Below, piece by piece: positions 25,766 through 34,928 of a DNA stretch of 64,000 nucleotides (positions are counted from its first letter, which is position 1; each line of letters starts with the position of its first letter). The notes under the pieces were generated by a model that was given only the letters and a program-made list of their open reading frames with translations, was not told the origin of the DNA and made no database searches. Source of the DNA: Tepidanaerobacter acetatoxydans Re1 (GTDB lineage: Bacteria > Bacillota > Thermosediminibacteria > Thermosediminibacterales > Tepidanaerobacteraceae); contig NC_019954.2 in NCBI RefSeq assembly GCF_000328765.2, positions 624,501 through 688,500 of the forward strand. Direction: 5' to 3'. The position numbers and the translations under genes were made by a program.

Positions 25766-25826
25766 TTAGATGTAAACTGTTAAAAAAACATGTTTGAAAT
25801 ACTGAAAGAGTTATGTTAAAATAATC

Positions 25827-25855
25827 TTGACTCAAAAAACTATTTAATGTATACT
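25827..25855 (+). promoter_or_regulatory. Promoter of seven-tRNA cluster
   Basis: TTGACT (25827-25832), 17-bp spacer, TATACT (25850-25855), 22 bases before the first tRNA. Confidence 0.8.
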
Positions 25856-25876
25856 ATACATTGTCTTTGAAAATGT

Positions 25877-25953
25877 CGGGGCATAGCGCAGTTTGGTAGC
25901 GCACATGGTTTGGGACCATGGGGTCGGGGGTTCGAATCCCTCTGCCCCGACCA
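25877..25953 (+). tRNA. tRNA-Pro (TGG anticodon)
   Basis: Acceptor CGGGGCA/TGCCCCG, anticodon stem CATGG/CCATG with loop TTTGGGA, T arm GGGGG/CCCTC region, encoded CCA. Confidence 0.95.
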
Positions 25954-25954
25954 T

Positions 25955-26031
25955 GCGGGAATAGCTCAGTTGGCTAGAGCGTCAGCCTTCCAAGCTGAAT
26001 GTCGCGGGTTCGAATCCCGTTTCCCGCTCCA
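25955..26031 (+). tRNA. tRNA-Gly (TCC anticodon)
   Basis: Acceptor GCGGGAA/TTCCCGC, anticodon stem TCAGC/GCTGA with loop CTTCCAA, T arm GCGGG/CCCGT, encoded CCA. Confidence 0.95.
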
Positions 26032-26032
26032 A

Positions 26033-26109
<77 letters not shown>

Positions 26110-26123
26110 TATAAAGTTTATAT

Positions 26124-26201
<78 letters not shown>

Positions 26202-26287
26202 TAATATAAAATAAATTAGAAGTTGGATGCCGAAAATCTGAGGTTAGAATTTTTCTGACGCCCGGTATCTAACATCTGATAAGTTAG

Positions 26288-26361
26288 TGGGGCGTAGCCA
26301 AGCGGTAAGGCACAGGACTTTGGCTCCTGCATCGTAGGTTCGAATCCTGCCGCCCCAGCCA
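26288..26361 (+). tRNA. tRNA-Gln (TTG anticodon)
   Basis: Acceptor TGGGGCG/CGCCCCA, anticodon stem CAGGA/TCCTG with loop CTTTGGC, encoded CCA. The 86 bases before it hold only a weak hairpin (GTTGGATGCCG with CCGGTATCTAAC). Confidence 0.94.
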
Positions 26362-26362
26362 A

Positions 26363-26438
26363 GGGTCATTAGCTCAGGCGGCAGAGCACCTGACTTTTAA
26401 TCAGGGTGTCGGAGGTTCGAGTCCTCCATGACCCACCA
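26363..26438 (+). tRNA. tRNA-Lys (TTT anticodon)
   Basis: Acceptor GGGTCAT/ATGACCC, anticodon stem CCTGA/TCAGG with loop CTTTTAA, T arm GGAGG/CCTCC, encoded CCA. Confidence 0.95.
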
Positions 26439-26439
26439 T

Positions 26440-26525
26440 GCGGGCATGGCGGAACTGGCAGACGCGCCAGACTTAGGATCTGGTGGATTAATCCCATGGA
26501 GGTTCAAATCCTCTTGCCCGCACCA
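26440..26525 (+). tRNA. tRNA-Leu (TAG anticodon)
   Basis: Class II tRNA with long variable arm (TGGATTAATCCCA); acceptor GCGGGCA/TGCCCGC, anticodon stem CCAGA/TCTGG with loop CTTAGGA, encoded CCA. Confidence 0.95.
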
Positions 26526-26561
26526 TTACCATTTCATATTGAAATAGTTATTGGATTTCAT

Positions 26562-26593
26562 ACCTCGGTCCATGCCGAGGTGTTGTTTTATTA
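26562..26593 (+). terminator. Terminator of seven-tRNA cluster
   Basis: ACCTCGG and CCGAGGT around TCCATG, followed by GTTGTTTTATT. Confidence 0.8.
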
Positions 26594-26603
26594 GAAATTA
26601 TTC

Positions 26604-26633
26604 TTGGATTGCATAATTTTTTTATGCTATAAT
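26604..26633 (+). promoter_or_regulatory. Promoter of tig-clpP-clpX
   Basis: TTGGAT (26604-26609), 18-bp spacer, TATAAT (26628-26633). No CtsR or CIRCE operator is seen around it. Confidence 0.55.
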
Positions 26634-26689
26634 ATAATTGCATCGATGAGGATGAAATCGTATCAATGGTAATTGCAAGGAGGAGCATG

Positions 26690-28069
26690 ATGAAGGTCAA
26701 TCTGGAAAAGATAGAAAAAAATACTGCATATCTAAATTTTGAGGTAGATGCCGAACAGTTGGAAAAAGCAATACAGCAGGCATACAAAAAAAATGTTAAA
26801 CGTTTTGCTATTCCCGGCTTTCGGAGAGGTAAGGCACCTAGAAAACTTATTGAGATGCACTATGGTCCTGAGGTTTTTTATGAAGAGGCAATGCAAATTC
26901 TGTTACCTGAAGTCTACCAAAAGGGAGTAGAGGAATATAAACTTCAACCGGTCGATCAGCCTAAATTTGATGTTCAGCAGATTGAAACAGGTAAACCTTT
27001 GCTAGCTTCAGCTGAAGTTGTTGTTAAGCCCGAAGTAAAAATTGAGGAATACAAAGGTTTAGAAGTAGAAAAAGTTGTGCATAATGTAACAGAAGATGAA
27101 GTTGAGAAACAATTACTGATAATGCAGGAAAAAAATGCAAGGTTAGTGGCAGTAGAAGATAAAGCGGCAGAAGGAGATATTGCCATTATCGATTTTGAGG
27201 GTTCTATAGATAACGAACCATTTGAGGGCGGTAAGGCAGAGAACTATCCCCTGCAATTAGGTTCCGGCATGTTTATAAAAGGTTTTGAGGAACAGGTTAT
27301 TGGAATGATGCCGGGTGAAACAAAGGACATATCAGTTACTTTCCCTGAAGATTACAATGCTGAGGAATTAGCCGGTAAAAATGCTGTTTTTACGGTTACA
27401 CTAAAAGAACTCAAAAGAAAAGAACTGCTGCCGTTAGATGATGATTTTGCAAAAGACGTTAGTGAGTTTGATACCTTAGCCGAACTCAAGGAAGATATTA
27501 AAAATAAATTACAACTGGAAGCCAAATCTGTCGCGGAAGACTCTTTAAGGGCATCAATCATTGACAAATTGATTGAAAAAGCGGAAGTTGACATTCCAGA
27601 AGTAATGATAAATCAAGAAGTTGATAATATATTGTTAAAGTTGGCAATTAACCTAAAACAGAGCACAGGCTATGATTTAACAACATATCTGGAATCAACA
27701 GGAATGACGCTTCAAGAGTTAAGAGATCGTTATCACGATGTAGCTGTACGAAATGTAAAAACATCTTTAGTTTTAGAAGAAATAGGTAAGTTAGAAAACA
27801 TTACGGTCACAGATGAAGAGCTTGATAATAAAATCAAAGAACTTGCAGAAATGTATAAAAAGCCATTAGAAGAATATGAGAAGAGTTTGAGCCCTGAGAA
27901 TAAAGAGAGTATTAAAGACTTGGTTTTGACAGAAAAGATCTTTGATTTCCTTATTGAAAACTCGAATATTATTGAGAAAGTGAAAGACAATACAAAAGAT
28001 GATACAATAGAAGCAAAAGAGGCAGACATTGTTGATGATGAAAGCGATAATAGTGAAAAAACGGTATAA
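26690..28069 (+). CDS. tig: Trigger factor (ribosome-associated chaperone and prolyl isomerase)
   Basis: The 459-residue chaperone binds at the ribosome exit tunnel. The N-terminal ribosome-binding domain contains the signature NVKRFAIPGFRRGKAPRKLIEMHYG. An FKBP-type PPIase domain lies around residues 150-245 (DIAIIDFEGSIDNEPFEGGKAENYPLQLGSGMFIKGFEEQVIGM), then the helical C-terminal substrate cradle. The acidic tail (DDTIEAKEADIVDDESDNSEKTV) is slightly longer than usual (430-450). ATG 26690, six bases after AAGGAGG, is preferred to the adjacent ATG 26687. It heads the conserved tig-clpP-clpX set. Confidence 0.97.
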   Translation: MKVNLEKIEKNTAYLNFEVDAEQLEKAIQQAYKKNVKRFAIPGFRRGKAPRKLIEMHYGPEVFYEEAMQILLPEVYQKGVEEYKLQPVDQPKFDVQQIETGKPLLASAEVVVKPEVKIEEYKGLEVEKVVHNVTEDEVEKQLLIMQEKNARLVAVEDKAAEGDIAIIDFEGSIDNEPFEGGKAENYPLQLGSGMFIKGFEEQVIGMMPGETKDISVTFPEDYNAEELAGKNAVFTVTLKELKRKELLPLDDDFAKDVSEFDTLAELKEDIKNKLQLEAKSVAEDSLRASIIDKLIEKAEVDIPEVMINQEVDNILLKLAINLKQSTGYDLTTYLESTGMTLQELRDRYHDVAVRNVKTSLVLEEIGKLENITVTDEELDNKIKELAEMYKKPLEEYEKSLSPENKESIKDLVLTEKIFDFLIENSNIIEKVKDNTKDDTIEAKEADIVDDESDNSEKTV

Positions 28070-28087
28070 TCAAGGAGGTTATTTAAG

Positions 28088-28672
28088 GTGAGTTTAGTAC
28101 CTATAGTGGTGGAACAAACAAACCGTGGTGAGAGAGCATATGATATTTATTCTAGACTTCTGAAGGAAAGGATTATTTTTATAGGGACATCTATCGATGA
28201 TACTGTTGCGAGTCTTGCCATAGCTCAAATGCTTTACCTGGAATCGGAAGATCCTGACAAAGATATTCGCCTTTATATCAATAGTCCTGGCGGTTCCGTC
28301 ACAGCAGGTCTAGCTATTTATGATACCATGCAGTATATTAAACCCGATGTTTCTACTATTTGCATGGGGCTTGCGGCTAGTATGGGAGCAGTGCTCCTTG
28401 CGGCAGGAACTGAAGGTAAACGCTATGCACTACCGAATTCAAGGATTATGATTCATCAGCCTTGGGGCGGAGTGCAAGGAAAAGCTGTTGATATTGAAAC
28501 ACATGCAAAGGAAATTCTTCGCTTAAGAGAACTATTGAATGAGATTCTTGCAAATCATACAAAGCAGTCTATAGAAAAAATTGAGAAAGATACAGACAGG
28601 GATTACTTTATGTCATCAAAAGAAGCTCTTGAATATGGCTTAATTGATGAGGTGATCCATAAGAGGAAGTAA
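28088..28672 (+). CDS. clpP: ATP-dependent Clp protease proteolytic subunit
   Basis: This 194-residue S14 serine peptidase forms the tetradecameric chamber. The catalytic triad is S98 ([11 protein letters not shown]), H123 ([10 protein letters not shown]) and D172 (DTDRDYFMS), the same numbering as Bacillus ClpP. The N-terminal [27 protein letters not shown] is canonical. It starts at GTG 28088 behind AAGGAGG and lies between tig and clpX. Confidence 0.98.
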   Translation: MSLVPIVVEQTNRGERAYDIYSRLLKERIIFIGTSIDDTVASLAIAQMLYLESEDPDKDIRLYINSPGGSVTAGLAIYDTMQYIKPDVSTICMGLAASMGAVLLAAGTEGKRYALPNSRIMIHQPWGGVQGKAVDIETHAKEILRLRELLNEILANHTKQSIEKIEKDTDRDYFMSSKEALEYGLIDEVIHKRK

Positions 28673-28694
28673 AAGCCGGAAAGGAGTGGGCAAT

Positions 28695-29960
28695 ATGTTT
28701 AAATTTACTGATGAGAAAGGTCAACTTAAGTGTTCTTTTTGTGGCAAAACACAGGATCAGGTACGTAAATTAGTAGCAGGCCCCGGCGTTTATATTTGTG
28801 ATGAGTGTATTGAACTTTGCAACGAAATAATAGAAGAAGAATTTGGCGAAGAAGCGGAAATTGATTTTACTGATATACCTAAGCCTCATGAAATCAAAGA
28901 TATTCTTGATCAGTATGTAGTAGGCCAGGAACAGGCCAAAAAAACGCTTTCTGTAGCAGTTTATAATCATTACAAGAGGATAAATTATCAAAATAAAATT
29001 GATGATGTAGAATTACAAAAAAGCAATATTGTAATGCTTGGACCTACAGGAAGCGGAAAAACTCTTCTGGCTCAAACGCTTGCTAGGATTTTAAATGTGC
29101 CTTTTGCAATAGCCGATGCTACCTCGTTAACGGAGGCCGGCTATGTAGGAGAAGATGTAGAAAACATTCTTCTAAAATTAATTCAAGCGGCTGATTACGA
29201 TGTGGAAAAAGCAGAAAGAGGCATAGTTTACATCGATGAGATAGATAAAATAGCACGAAAATCAGATAATCCTTCGATAACAAGGGATGTATCCGGTGAG
29301 GGCGTACAACAGGCTTTGCTTAAAATACTGGAAGGCACCGTAGCCAGTGTTCCTCCGCAAGGCGGCCGTAAACATCCTCATCAGGAGTTTATTCAGATTG
29401 ATACTACAAATATCCTGTTCATTTGCGGCGGAGCATTTGAAGGAATAGGGGATATTATTCAGAATCGAATAGGCAAAAAATCTATAGGTTTTGAAGCTGA
29501 AATTCAGAGCCAAGAGCAAAAAAACATAGGAGAAATTTTGAAACATTTAATGCCTGAAGACTTGCTAAAATATGGTATGATACCGGAATTTGTCGGACGA
29601 CTCCCTGTGATTGTAACACTATCTGCTCTTGATGAAAATGCTCTTATAAAAATACTGAAAGAACCTAAGAATGCATTGGTAAAACAATATCAAAAACTAT
29701 TCGAAATGGACAATTCCCAATTGGAATTTACAGATGATGCCCTTATGGTTATTGCTCAAGAGGCAATACGGCGAAAGACAGGAGCTCGAGGTTTAAGAGC
29801 TATACTGGAAGAAGTAATGTTGGATATTATGTATGAACTTCCGCACAGAAATGATATTGCTAAATGTGTAATAACCAAAGAAGTAGTGTTAAATCGTGAA
29901 GAGCCAATTATAGTTACATCGGACCGAAAAAAAGGCAAGAAGAAAGAAGTAATAGCGTAA
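28695..29960 (+). CDS. clpX: ATP-dependent Clp protease ATP-binding subunit ClpX
   Basis: The 421-residue AAA+ unfoldase has an N-terminal C4 zinc-binding domain ([17 protein letters not shown]... CDECIELC, residues 12-39), Walker [16 protein letters not shown] (K122), Walker [12 protein letters not shown], and the pore loops around GYVGEDV. Sensor and [13 protein letters not shown] motifs follow. It delivers tagged substrates to ClpP. ATG 28695 lies eight bases after AAGGAG; GTG 28686 overlaps that site. It ends with a lysine-rich tail and a terminator. Confidence 0.98.
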   Translation: MFKFTDEKGQLKCSFCGKTQDQVRKLVAGPGVYICDECIELCNEIIEEEFGEEAEIDFTDIPKPHEIKDILDQYVVGQEQAKKTLSVAVYNHYKRINYQNKIDDVELQKSNIVMLGPTGSGKTLLAQTLARILNVPFAIADATSLTEAGYVGEDVENILLKLIQAADYDVEKAERGIVYIDEIDKIARKSDNPSITRDVSGEGVQQALLKILEGTVASVPPQGGRKHPHQEFIQIDTTNILFICGGAFEGIGDIIQNRIGKKSIGFEAEIQSQEQKNIGEILKHLMPEDLLKYGMIPEFVGRLPVIVTLSALDENALIKILKEPKNALVKQYQKLFEMDNSQLEFTDDALMVIAQEAIRRKTGARGLRAILEEVMLDIMYELPHRNDIAKCVITKEVVLNREEPIIVTSDRKKGKKKEVIA

Positions 29961-29982
29961 AAGTTTAGCATAGTAAATAATA

Positions 29983-30042
29983 GGAAGCAGTTCCAAAATA
30001 TTTATTTTTAGATAAATATTTTGGAACTGCTCTTTTTTATTT
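29983..30042 (+). terminator. Terminator after clpX
   Basis: AGCAGTTCCAAAATATTTAT and its inverted copy ATAAATATTTTGGAACTGCT form a 20-bp perfect stem followed by CTTTTTTATTTTT. It shares the GTTCCAAAATATT core with the nested palindrome at 33325. Confidence 0.92.
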
Positions 30043-30135
30043 TTAAAAAATATGGTTATAAAAAAACTGTTAATAATAAATAATATAGACAGTGGCTATT
30101 TAGATGTTGAAAGTTGTCAAGGGAGGAACTACCAA

Positions 30136-31779
30136 ATGAATGTAACAGTAAATATTTTAAGCATGATTCAAATATTTTTTGCTATTGTTATCGGGCTTTA
30201 CTTTTTAAATTTGTTAAAAGGACAGCAAGGAAGTAAGATTGCGGTTAACAAGGAGTCTAAGAAAGAAATTGAAAAATTACAAAAAATGAGACAAATTTCA
30301 CTTACAGAGCCCTTGGCAGAAAAAACCAGGCCGTCTTCTTTCAACGAAATTGTTGGTCAGGCTGATGGTTTAAAGGCTTTACGAGCAGCGCTGTGCGGTC
30401 CAAATCCCCAACATGTTATATTATATGGTCCGCCGGGTATAGGCAAAACTGCTGCTGCACGGCTTGTGCTTGAGGAAGCAAAGAAAACTCGCGGTTCTCC
30501 ATTTGGTCCTGAAGCAAAGTTTATTGAGGTAGATGCGACTATTGCCAGGTTTGATGAAAGAGGAATTGCCGACCCGCTTATTGGATCGGTGCACGATCCA
30601 ATATATCAGGGTGCAGGGCCGCTTGGAGTTGCCGGAATACCACAACCTAAGCCCGGTGCGGTGACAAAAGCCCATGGGGGAGTTTTATTTATTGATGAAA
30701 TAGGAGAACTTCATCCGATTCAAATGAATAAACTTTTAAAGGTGCTAGAGGACCGTAAGGTGTTCTTGGAGAGTGCATATTACAGCAGTGAGGATACAAA
30801 TATACCTTTGCATATCCGCGAAATCTTTGAAAAAGGCCTGCCGGCCGATTTTAGATTAATAGGCGCTACAACCAGGAAACCGGAAGAAATACCACCGGCC
30901 ATACGCTCACGCTGCCTTGAGATATTTTTTAAACCTCTGTCACCGGATGATATTGATATAATTATAAGGAATGCGGCAAATAAAATAGAATTTGACATTG
31001 ATGAATTATCGGTGAATATTATAAAAAAATATGCCAATAACGGCAGAGAATCGGTAAATATTATACAGATGGCAGCAGGATTGGCAACGACTGAAAACAG
31101 AAAACGAATCGAAGCACGCGATGTGGAATGGGTAATAAATAGCGGCCAGTATTCTCCCAGATTAGAAAAAAAGATAAATCCGGTGCCTCTAGTTGGTCTA
31201 GCTAATGGCCTTGCCGTATATGGACCCAATATGGGAATTCTTTTGGAGATAGAGTCAACTGCTATAAAAACCGAAAAAGGGCAAGGGACTTTGCTGGTTA
31301 CAGGTGTGGTAGACGAAGAAGAAATGGTAGGAAATGCTCAACGGCTAAAAAGGAAAGGTACTGCTCGCGGCTCTGTGGATAATGTAATGACTGTACTCAG
31401 AAAGTATTTGGGATTAGATCCGCGAGATTATGATATACATCTAAATTTTCCCGGCGGGATACCGATGGATGGTCCTTCAGCGGGGGTAACTATAGCTGCT
31501 TCTGTTTATTCATCAATAAAGAATATTCCCGTTGATAATTATGTTGCAATGACCGGGGAATTATCGGTGCGTGGTTATGTGAAGCCTGTTGGGGGCATAT
31601 TACCAAAGATAGAGGCTGCAAGAAGTTCTGGCGCAAAGACTGTAATAATTCCAAAGGAAAACTGGCAAGATATTTTTAAAACCTTTGATATTAATATAAT
31701 TGCTGTTGATCGCATTGAAGAAGTTATAGAGCATGCACTGTTCTCCTTCAAACATGAAGTTAAAAGCAACACTGTCTAA
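30136..31779 (+). CDS. lonB: ATP-dependent protease LonB (sporulation Lon-like protease)
   Basis: The 547-residue protein begins with one transmembrane helix (ILSMIQIFFAIVIGLYFLNLL). An AAA+ module follows: Walker A GPPGIGKTAAAR with K104, Walker B GGVLFIDEIGELH, and the RSRCLEI sensor region. A C-terminal Lon protease domain has catalytic S448 (GIPMDGPSAGVT) and K491 (GGILPKIEAARSSG). It lacks the substrate-binding LAN domain of LonA, the hallmark of the forespore-associated LonB family. In Bacillus lonB lies by lonA and clpX; here it follows clpX but no lonA is present downstream. ATG 30136 follows GGGAGGAA. Confidence 0.93.
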   Translation: MNVTVNILSMIQIFFAIVIGLYFLNLLKGQQGSKIAVNKESKKEIEKLQKMRQISLTEPLAEKTRPSSFNEIVGQADGLKALRAALCGPNPQHVILYGPPGIGKTAAARLVLEEAKKTRGSPFGPEAKFIEVDATIARFDERGIADPLIGSVHDPIYQGAGPLGVAGIPQPKPGAVTKAHGGVLFIDEIGELHPIQMNKLLKVLEDRKVFLESAYYSSEDTNIPLHIREIFEKGLPADFRLIGATTRKPEEIPPAIRSRCLEIFFKPLSPDDIDIIIRNAANKIEFDIDELSVNIIKKYANNGRESVNIIQMAAGLATTENRKRIEARDVEWVINSGQYSPRLEKKINPVPLVGLANGLAVYGPNMGILLEIESTAIKTEKGQGTLLVTGVVDEEEMVGNAQRLKRKGTARGSVDNVMTVLRKYLGLDPRDYDIHLNFPGGIPMDGPSAGVTIAASVYSSIKNIPVDNYVAMTGELSVRGYVKPVGGILPKIEAARSSGAKTVIIPKENWQDIFKTFDINIIAVDRIEEVIEHALFSFKHEVKSNTV

Positions 31780-31833
31780 ATCACATATCGAAGAATGTAA
31801 ACCGCAATTGCAGAAAAAACCTTTCTTACTTGC

Positions 31834-31862
31834 AAGAGGCTGCTATATAGTAGCCTCTTTTC
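31834..31862 (+). terminator. Terminator after lonB
   Basis: AAGAGGCTGCTAT and ATAGTAGCCTCTT form an almost perfect stem with the T-run inside the 3' arm and after it (CTCTTTTCG). Confidence 0.8.
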
Positions 31863-31983
31863 GCTTAAGTAAACCTAAAACACAATAAAAAATTTCACAA
31901 TTATAAAACTTTATACATAGCATATATTAGATTACTTATTAGTTCTACCATTGTGCCTATTATATGTTAGGAGGGATGCAATC

Positions 31984-32667
31984 GTGATTAGATATATAGT
32001 GCGTAAGGGAGATACGCTGACATTATTGGCCGCCAGATATGGCACCACAGTAGAAGCTATTATGACAGCAAATAATTTAGTGGATCCTGATTTAATCATT
32101 GTTGGGCAAGTATTATTAATTCCGGTATCAGGTTCAACTGCCCCATCTACACCACCAGAGTATCCATCATGCCCGCCATGCCCACCGTGCCCACCTTGTC
32201 CACCAACACCAACACCACCAACGCCAACTCCACCAATACCCACTCCACCAATACCCACTCCACCAACTGAAAGGCCGGTTGTTAAGCGAACTTTTGATGG
32301 AATTGAATTTACATTTTCACTTAATAAAAGCATATATAAAATTAAAGAGCCAATTGTAATACGTCTTAAGAAGAAAAACATATTAACGGTTCCGCTGACT
32401 CTTACTTACAGGACATCACAAAAAGTCGACTTTAGGGTAACTAGTGGAGATAGATTAATATGGCAGTGGTCAAAAGATAAAGTTTTTATGCAGGTTGTTA
32501 CTAACGACAGAATGCAACCTGGTGAGGAAAAGATTTATCGTGAGGTGTGGGACCAAAGGGTGGATAGCATGATTGTCAGGCCTGGACTATATAGAATAAC
32601 AGGATGGAATTTAGCGACACCTGGTATAAGGCTTATTCTAGATTTTGAAATAGAAGCATATAAGTAA
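31984..32667 (+). CDS. LysM domain protein with proline-rich linker and BsuPI-like domain
   Basis: The 227-residue protein starts at GTG 31984 behind AGGAGGGATG. Residues 1-46 are a LysM peptidoglycan/chitin-binding module (RYIVRKGDTLTLLAARYGTTVEAIMTANNL... GQVLLIPV). Residues about 58-96 are a low-complexity linker of CPPCPPCPP and PTPPIPTPP repeats containing four cysteines. The rest resembles the intracellular proteinase inhibitor BsuPI fold (VDFRVTSGDRLIWQWSKDKVFMQVV... LQPGEE-like MQPGEEKIYREVWDQ... GLYRITGW). There is no signal peptide; LysM proteins without one occur on spore coats (SafA-like). A role on the spore or wall surface, perhaps limiting proteolysis, is inference only. Confidence 0.78.
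   Translation: MIRYIVRKGDTLTLLAARYGTTVEAIMTANNLVDPDLIIVGQVLLIPVSGSTAPSTPPEYPSCPPCPPCPPCPPTPTPPTPTPPIPTPPIPTPPTERPVVKRTFDGIEFTFSLNKSIYKIKEPIVIRLKKKNILTVPLTLTYRTSQKVDFRVTSGDRLIWQWSKDKVFMQVVTNDRMQPGEEKIYREVWDQRVDSMIVRPGLYRITGWNLATPGIRLILDFEIEAYK
32159..32273 (+). repeat. Proline-codon repeat within LysM-BsuPI gene
   Basis: Short direct repeats of CCNCCATGCCCACC-like and CCAATACCCACTCCA units encode the CPP and PTPPIPTPP linker. Repeat number is likely to vary between strains. Confidence 0.75.
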
Positions 32668-32689
32668 ATATGAAGTAATAGTAGTTATT

Positions 32690-32732
32690 AGGGGCGAATT
32701 TGAAGATTTGATTAATCGCCCCTATCTTAATT
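32690..32732 (+). terminator. Terminator after LysM-BsuPI gene
   Basis: AGGGGCGA and TCGCCCCT form a GC-rich stem with a loop of about 17 bases, followed by ATCTTAATTTG. Confidence 0.6.
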
Positions 32733-32866
32733 TGACGAATAAAGTGCAGATATTCAAACATAGAATAGTATAAAAATGCATATTGCAATCAACTTGCATT
32801 GCGAAAACCTATTATTTCATATATAATAAAAAAGAATAGTCACAAAGACAAGAGAGGAGATTTGCC

Positions 32867-33280
32867 ATGATGGTCGTTTTTGACCCTGAAGTGCAGCACA
32901 GAATTATGGTCTGTGTAACACCCCAAAAAAGTTGCGAGAGATTGATAAAAAGAGGTGCTGCTAGGGCAAGAGAGATAGACGGCCAGTTTGTAGTAATATA
33001 TGTAAATAAAAAACAGGCTCTAAATAGGGAGTTAAAAGAACACAAGATTTTACTGGAGCTGTTTGAGTTAGCTAAAAACTTGGGAGGGACTGTTTCTATA
33101 CTTTCAGGAGAAGAGGTCTATGATACCCTTGCAGACTTTTCTAAGAATAATAAAATTACTCATATAATAGTTGGGAAATCTTTACGTTCGGCTTTTGAAA
33201 TTCAAAAAAGCGGTGAAGTTATAAATCCTTTGATAAACGCAGTAGAAAAAAACGGTATAACAGTTGAAGTCGTTGATTAA
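32867..33280 (+). CDS. Universal-stress-protein-like protein (KdpD Usp-domain type)
   Basis: The 137-residue protein resembles the Usp domain found in KdpD sensor kinases: an initial strand HRIMVCVTPQKSCERLIKRGAARAREIDGQFVVIYV, the middle LLELFELAKNLGGTVSILSGEEVYDTLADFSKNNKITHIIVGKSLRSAFEI, and no kinase part. In KdpD this domain may bind nucleotide or c-di-AMP-related signals. Here it stands alone between a terminator and an inverted-repeat block. GGAG precedes ATG 32867 (second ATG 32870 also possible). Confidence 0.75.
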   Translation: MMVVFDPEVQHRIMVCVTPQKSCERLIKRGAARAREIDGQFVVIYVNKKQALNRELKEHKILLELFELAKNLGGTVSILSGEEVYDTLADFSKNNKITHIIVGKSLRSAFEIQKSGEVINPLINAVEKNGITVEVVD

Positions 33281-33283
33281 AAA

Positions 33284-33385
33284 CTGGTGAATAATTAGGG
33301 ACTGTAGAAGGACTGAAAGATTGTGGGGGCGGTTCCAAAATATTCGTGAATGAATATCTTGGAACCGCCCCCAATTATTCACCAG
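33284..33385. repeat. Nested inverted repeat (102 bp)
   Basis: Outer arms CTGGTGAATAATT (33284-33296) and AATTATTCACCAG (33373-33385) are perfect. Inner 21-bp arms starting GGGGGCGGTTCC (33325-33345) and at 33352-33372 differ at one base. On the right the inner and outer arms are contiguous, on the left they are separated by 28 extra bases. There is no T-run, so it is not an ordinary terminator, though it could still stop or process transcripts. Confidence 0.75.
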
Positions 33386-33466
33386 GAAAAAAGGATTTGA
33401 GATTTAAAAGTTGAATATAATATTTTAAATGAATATCCTATTTGAGAATTGGAGGAACATATAAAT

Positions 33467-34852
33467 ATGGATATAGAGAAGTTCATTAAATCCAATGAGA
33501 ATGATTTACTGGAAGCTACGCGTGAGATTTTAAAAATCAAGAGCGTTAAGAGTTCTCCCTTACCAGGCATGCCTTTCGGGGGAGGTCCTGCCATGGCTTT
33601 GCAATATGCTTTAAATCTAGCTGAAAGTTTTGGCCTTAAAACAAAAAATCTGGAAAATTATGCAGGCTGGGCAGAGTGGGGGGAGGGTGATGAGCTAATT
33701 GGGATTTTAGTACATCTTGATGTAGTTCCTGAAGGCAGTGGCTGGACTTATCCGCCTTATGGTGGTGAAATTCATGATGGTAAAATATACGGAAGAGGTG
33801 CGATAGATGACAAAGGTCCTGCCATGGCAGCATTATTTGCACTAAAATCTTTAAAAGATTCAGGAATTAAGTTAAACAAGAGAGTTCGAGTTATTTTTGG
33901 CACTGATGAAGAGAGCGGCTGTGAATGCATGAAATATTATCTAAAACATGATGAAAGGTTGACCATGGGTTTTTCACCCGATGCTAATTATCCAATTATC
34001 AATGGTGAGAAAGGAATACTTACATTTTCATTTACTAATTCATTTGCGAACGAAGAAGGAAAAAGCGGTGTGAAAATAGTATCATTTAAAGGTGGGCATC
34101 GTCCCAATATGGTTCCCGATTATGCAGAAGCACATCTTTTAGGTGATATAGGGGAAATTAAAAGTATAGCTGAAAATTATAAAGATGAAATACCGGGAGA
34201 TTTTAAGATAGAGCAGCATGATAATGAAATCATAGTAAAGTCATATGGAGTATCTGCACATGCCAGTAGACCCCAAAAGGGTAAAAATGCAGCTATGCTG
34301 CTGGTAAAGTTTCTTGGGAAGATAAAACTCATTGGTACTCAATATAAGTTTATTGAATTTTTAAATAGCATGATTGGCTTGGATAATACTGGAAAAGCTT
34401 TTGGCATTGATTTCGAGGACGATATATCAGGTCTTCTTAGTCTCAATGTAGGTATTGTGGAGTTTGATCAAAACAGAGCTATCGTTACCGTAAATATACG
34501 TTATCCCATCAGATATAGCAGTGATCAGGTCATAAGCCAAATTAGGAAGAATACCCCTGATTATATAGATATTGTAGATATTTATGACAATAAACCCCAT
34601 TATGTTCCGGAAGATAATATCTTGATACAAAAGCTTAAATTGGCTTACGAAAAAATCACCGGAGAGAAAGCTTATTGTTTGTCTATTGGAGGCGGCACTT
34701 ATGCGAGAATGTTTGATAATTGCGTAGCTTTTGGCCCCAATTTTCCGGGTGACCCGGATTTGGCTCATCAAAAAGATGAGTATATCGAAATAGATAATCT
34801 CTTAAAGAATTTGAGAATTTATACCTATGTTTTAAAAGAATTAGCCCAATAG
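33467..34852 (+). CDS. pepV: M20-family dipeptidase (PepV/Sapep type)
   Basis: The 461-residue zinc metallopeptidase has the first metal histidine in GILVHLDVVPEGSGW, the bridging aspartate in GRGAIDDKGPAMAAL, the catalytic glutamate pair in FGTDEESGCECMKYY, DANYP, and the final histidine in PDLAHQKDEYIEI. A lid domain lies at about 190-370. It hydrolyses dipeptides in the cytosol. ATG 33467 follows GGAGGA by ten bases; TTG 33449 overlaps that site. Length matches PepV (about 465). Confidence 0.92.
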   Translation: MDIEKFIKSNENDLLEATREILKIKSVKSSPLPGMPFGGGPAMALQYALNLAESFGLKTKNLENYAGWAEWGEGDELIGILVHLDVVPEGSGWTYPPYGGEIHDGKIYGRGAIDDKGPAMAALFALKSLKDSGIKLNKRVRVIFGTDEESGCECMKYYLKHDERLTMGFSPDANYPIINGEKGILTFSFTNSFANEEGKSGVKIVSFKGGHRPNMVPDYAEAHLLGDIGEIKSIAENYKDEIPGDFKIEQHDNEIIVKSYGVSAHASRPQKGKNAAMLLVKFLGKIKLIGTQYKFIEFLNSMIGLDNTGKAFGIDFEDDISGLLSLNVGIVEFDQNRAIVTVNIRYPIRYSSDQVISQIRKNTPDYIDIVDIYDNKPHYVPEDNILIQKLKLAYEKITGEKAYCLSIGGGTYARMFDNCVAFGPNFPGDPDLAHQKDEYIEIDNLLKNLRIYTYVLKELAQ

Positions 34853-34928
34853 CCGATAGTACGAAATATGGGTATTAGCGCTTAAAAGCAAGCAGGATAA
34901 GTGCAGCTTGTGCAAGGAGGTATGCGGC

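Noticed and set aside
26202-26287. Possible small RNA or terminator between tRNA-His and tRNA-Gln
   Set aside because: The hairpin is imperfect, lacks a T-run and lies inside a tRNA transcript; more likely a processing spacer.
32159-32273. Short regular repeats resembling a CRISPR array
   Set aside because: The units are 9-15 bp, contiguous, in frame with a protein linker and have no spacers. No CRISPR array was seen anywhere in the window.
31932-32381. 149-codon minus-strand glycine-rich ORF
   Set aside because: It is the complement of the proline-codon repeat in the LysM-BsuPI gene; the glycine repeats are a by-product.
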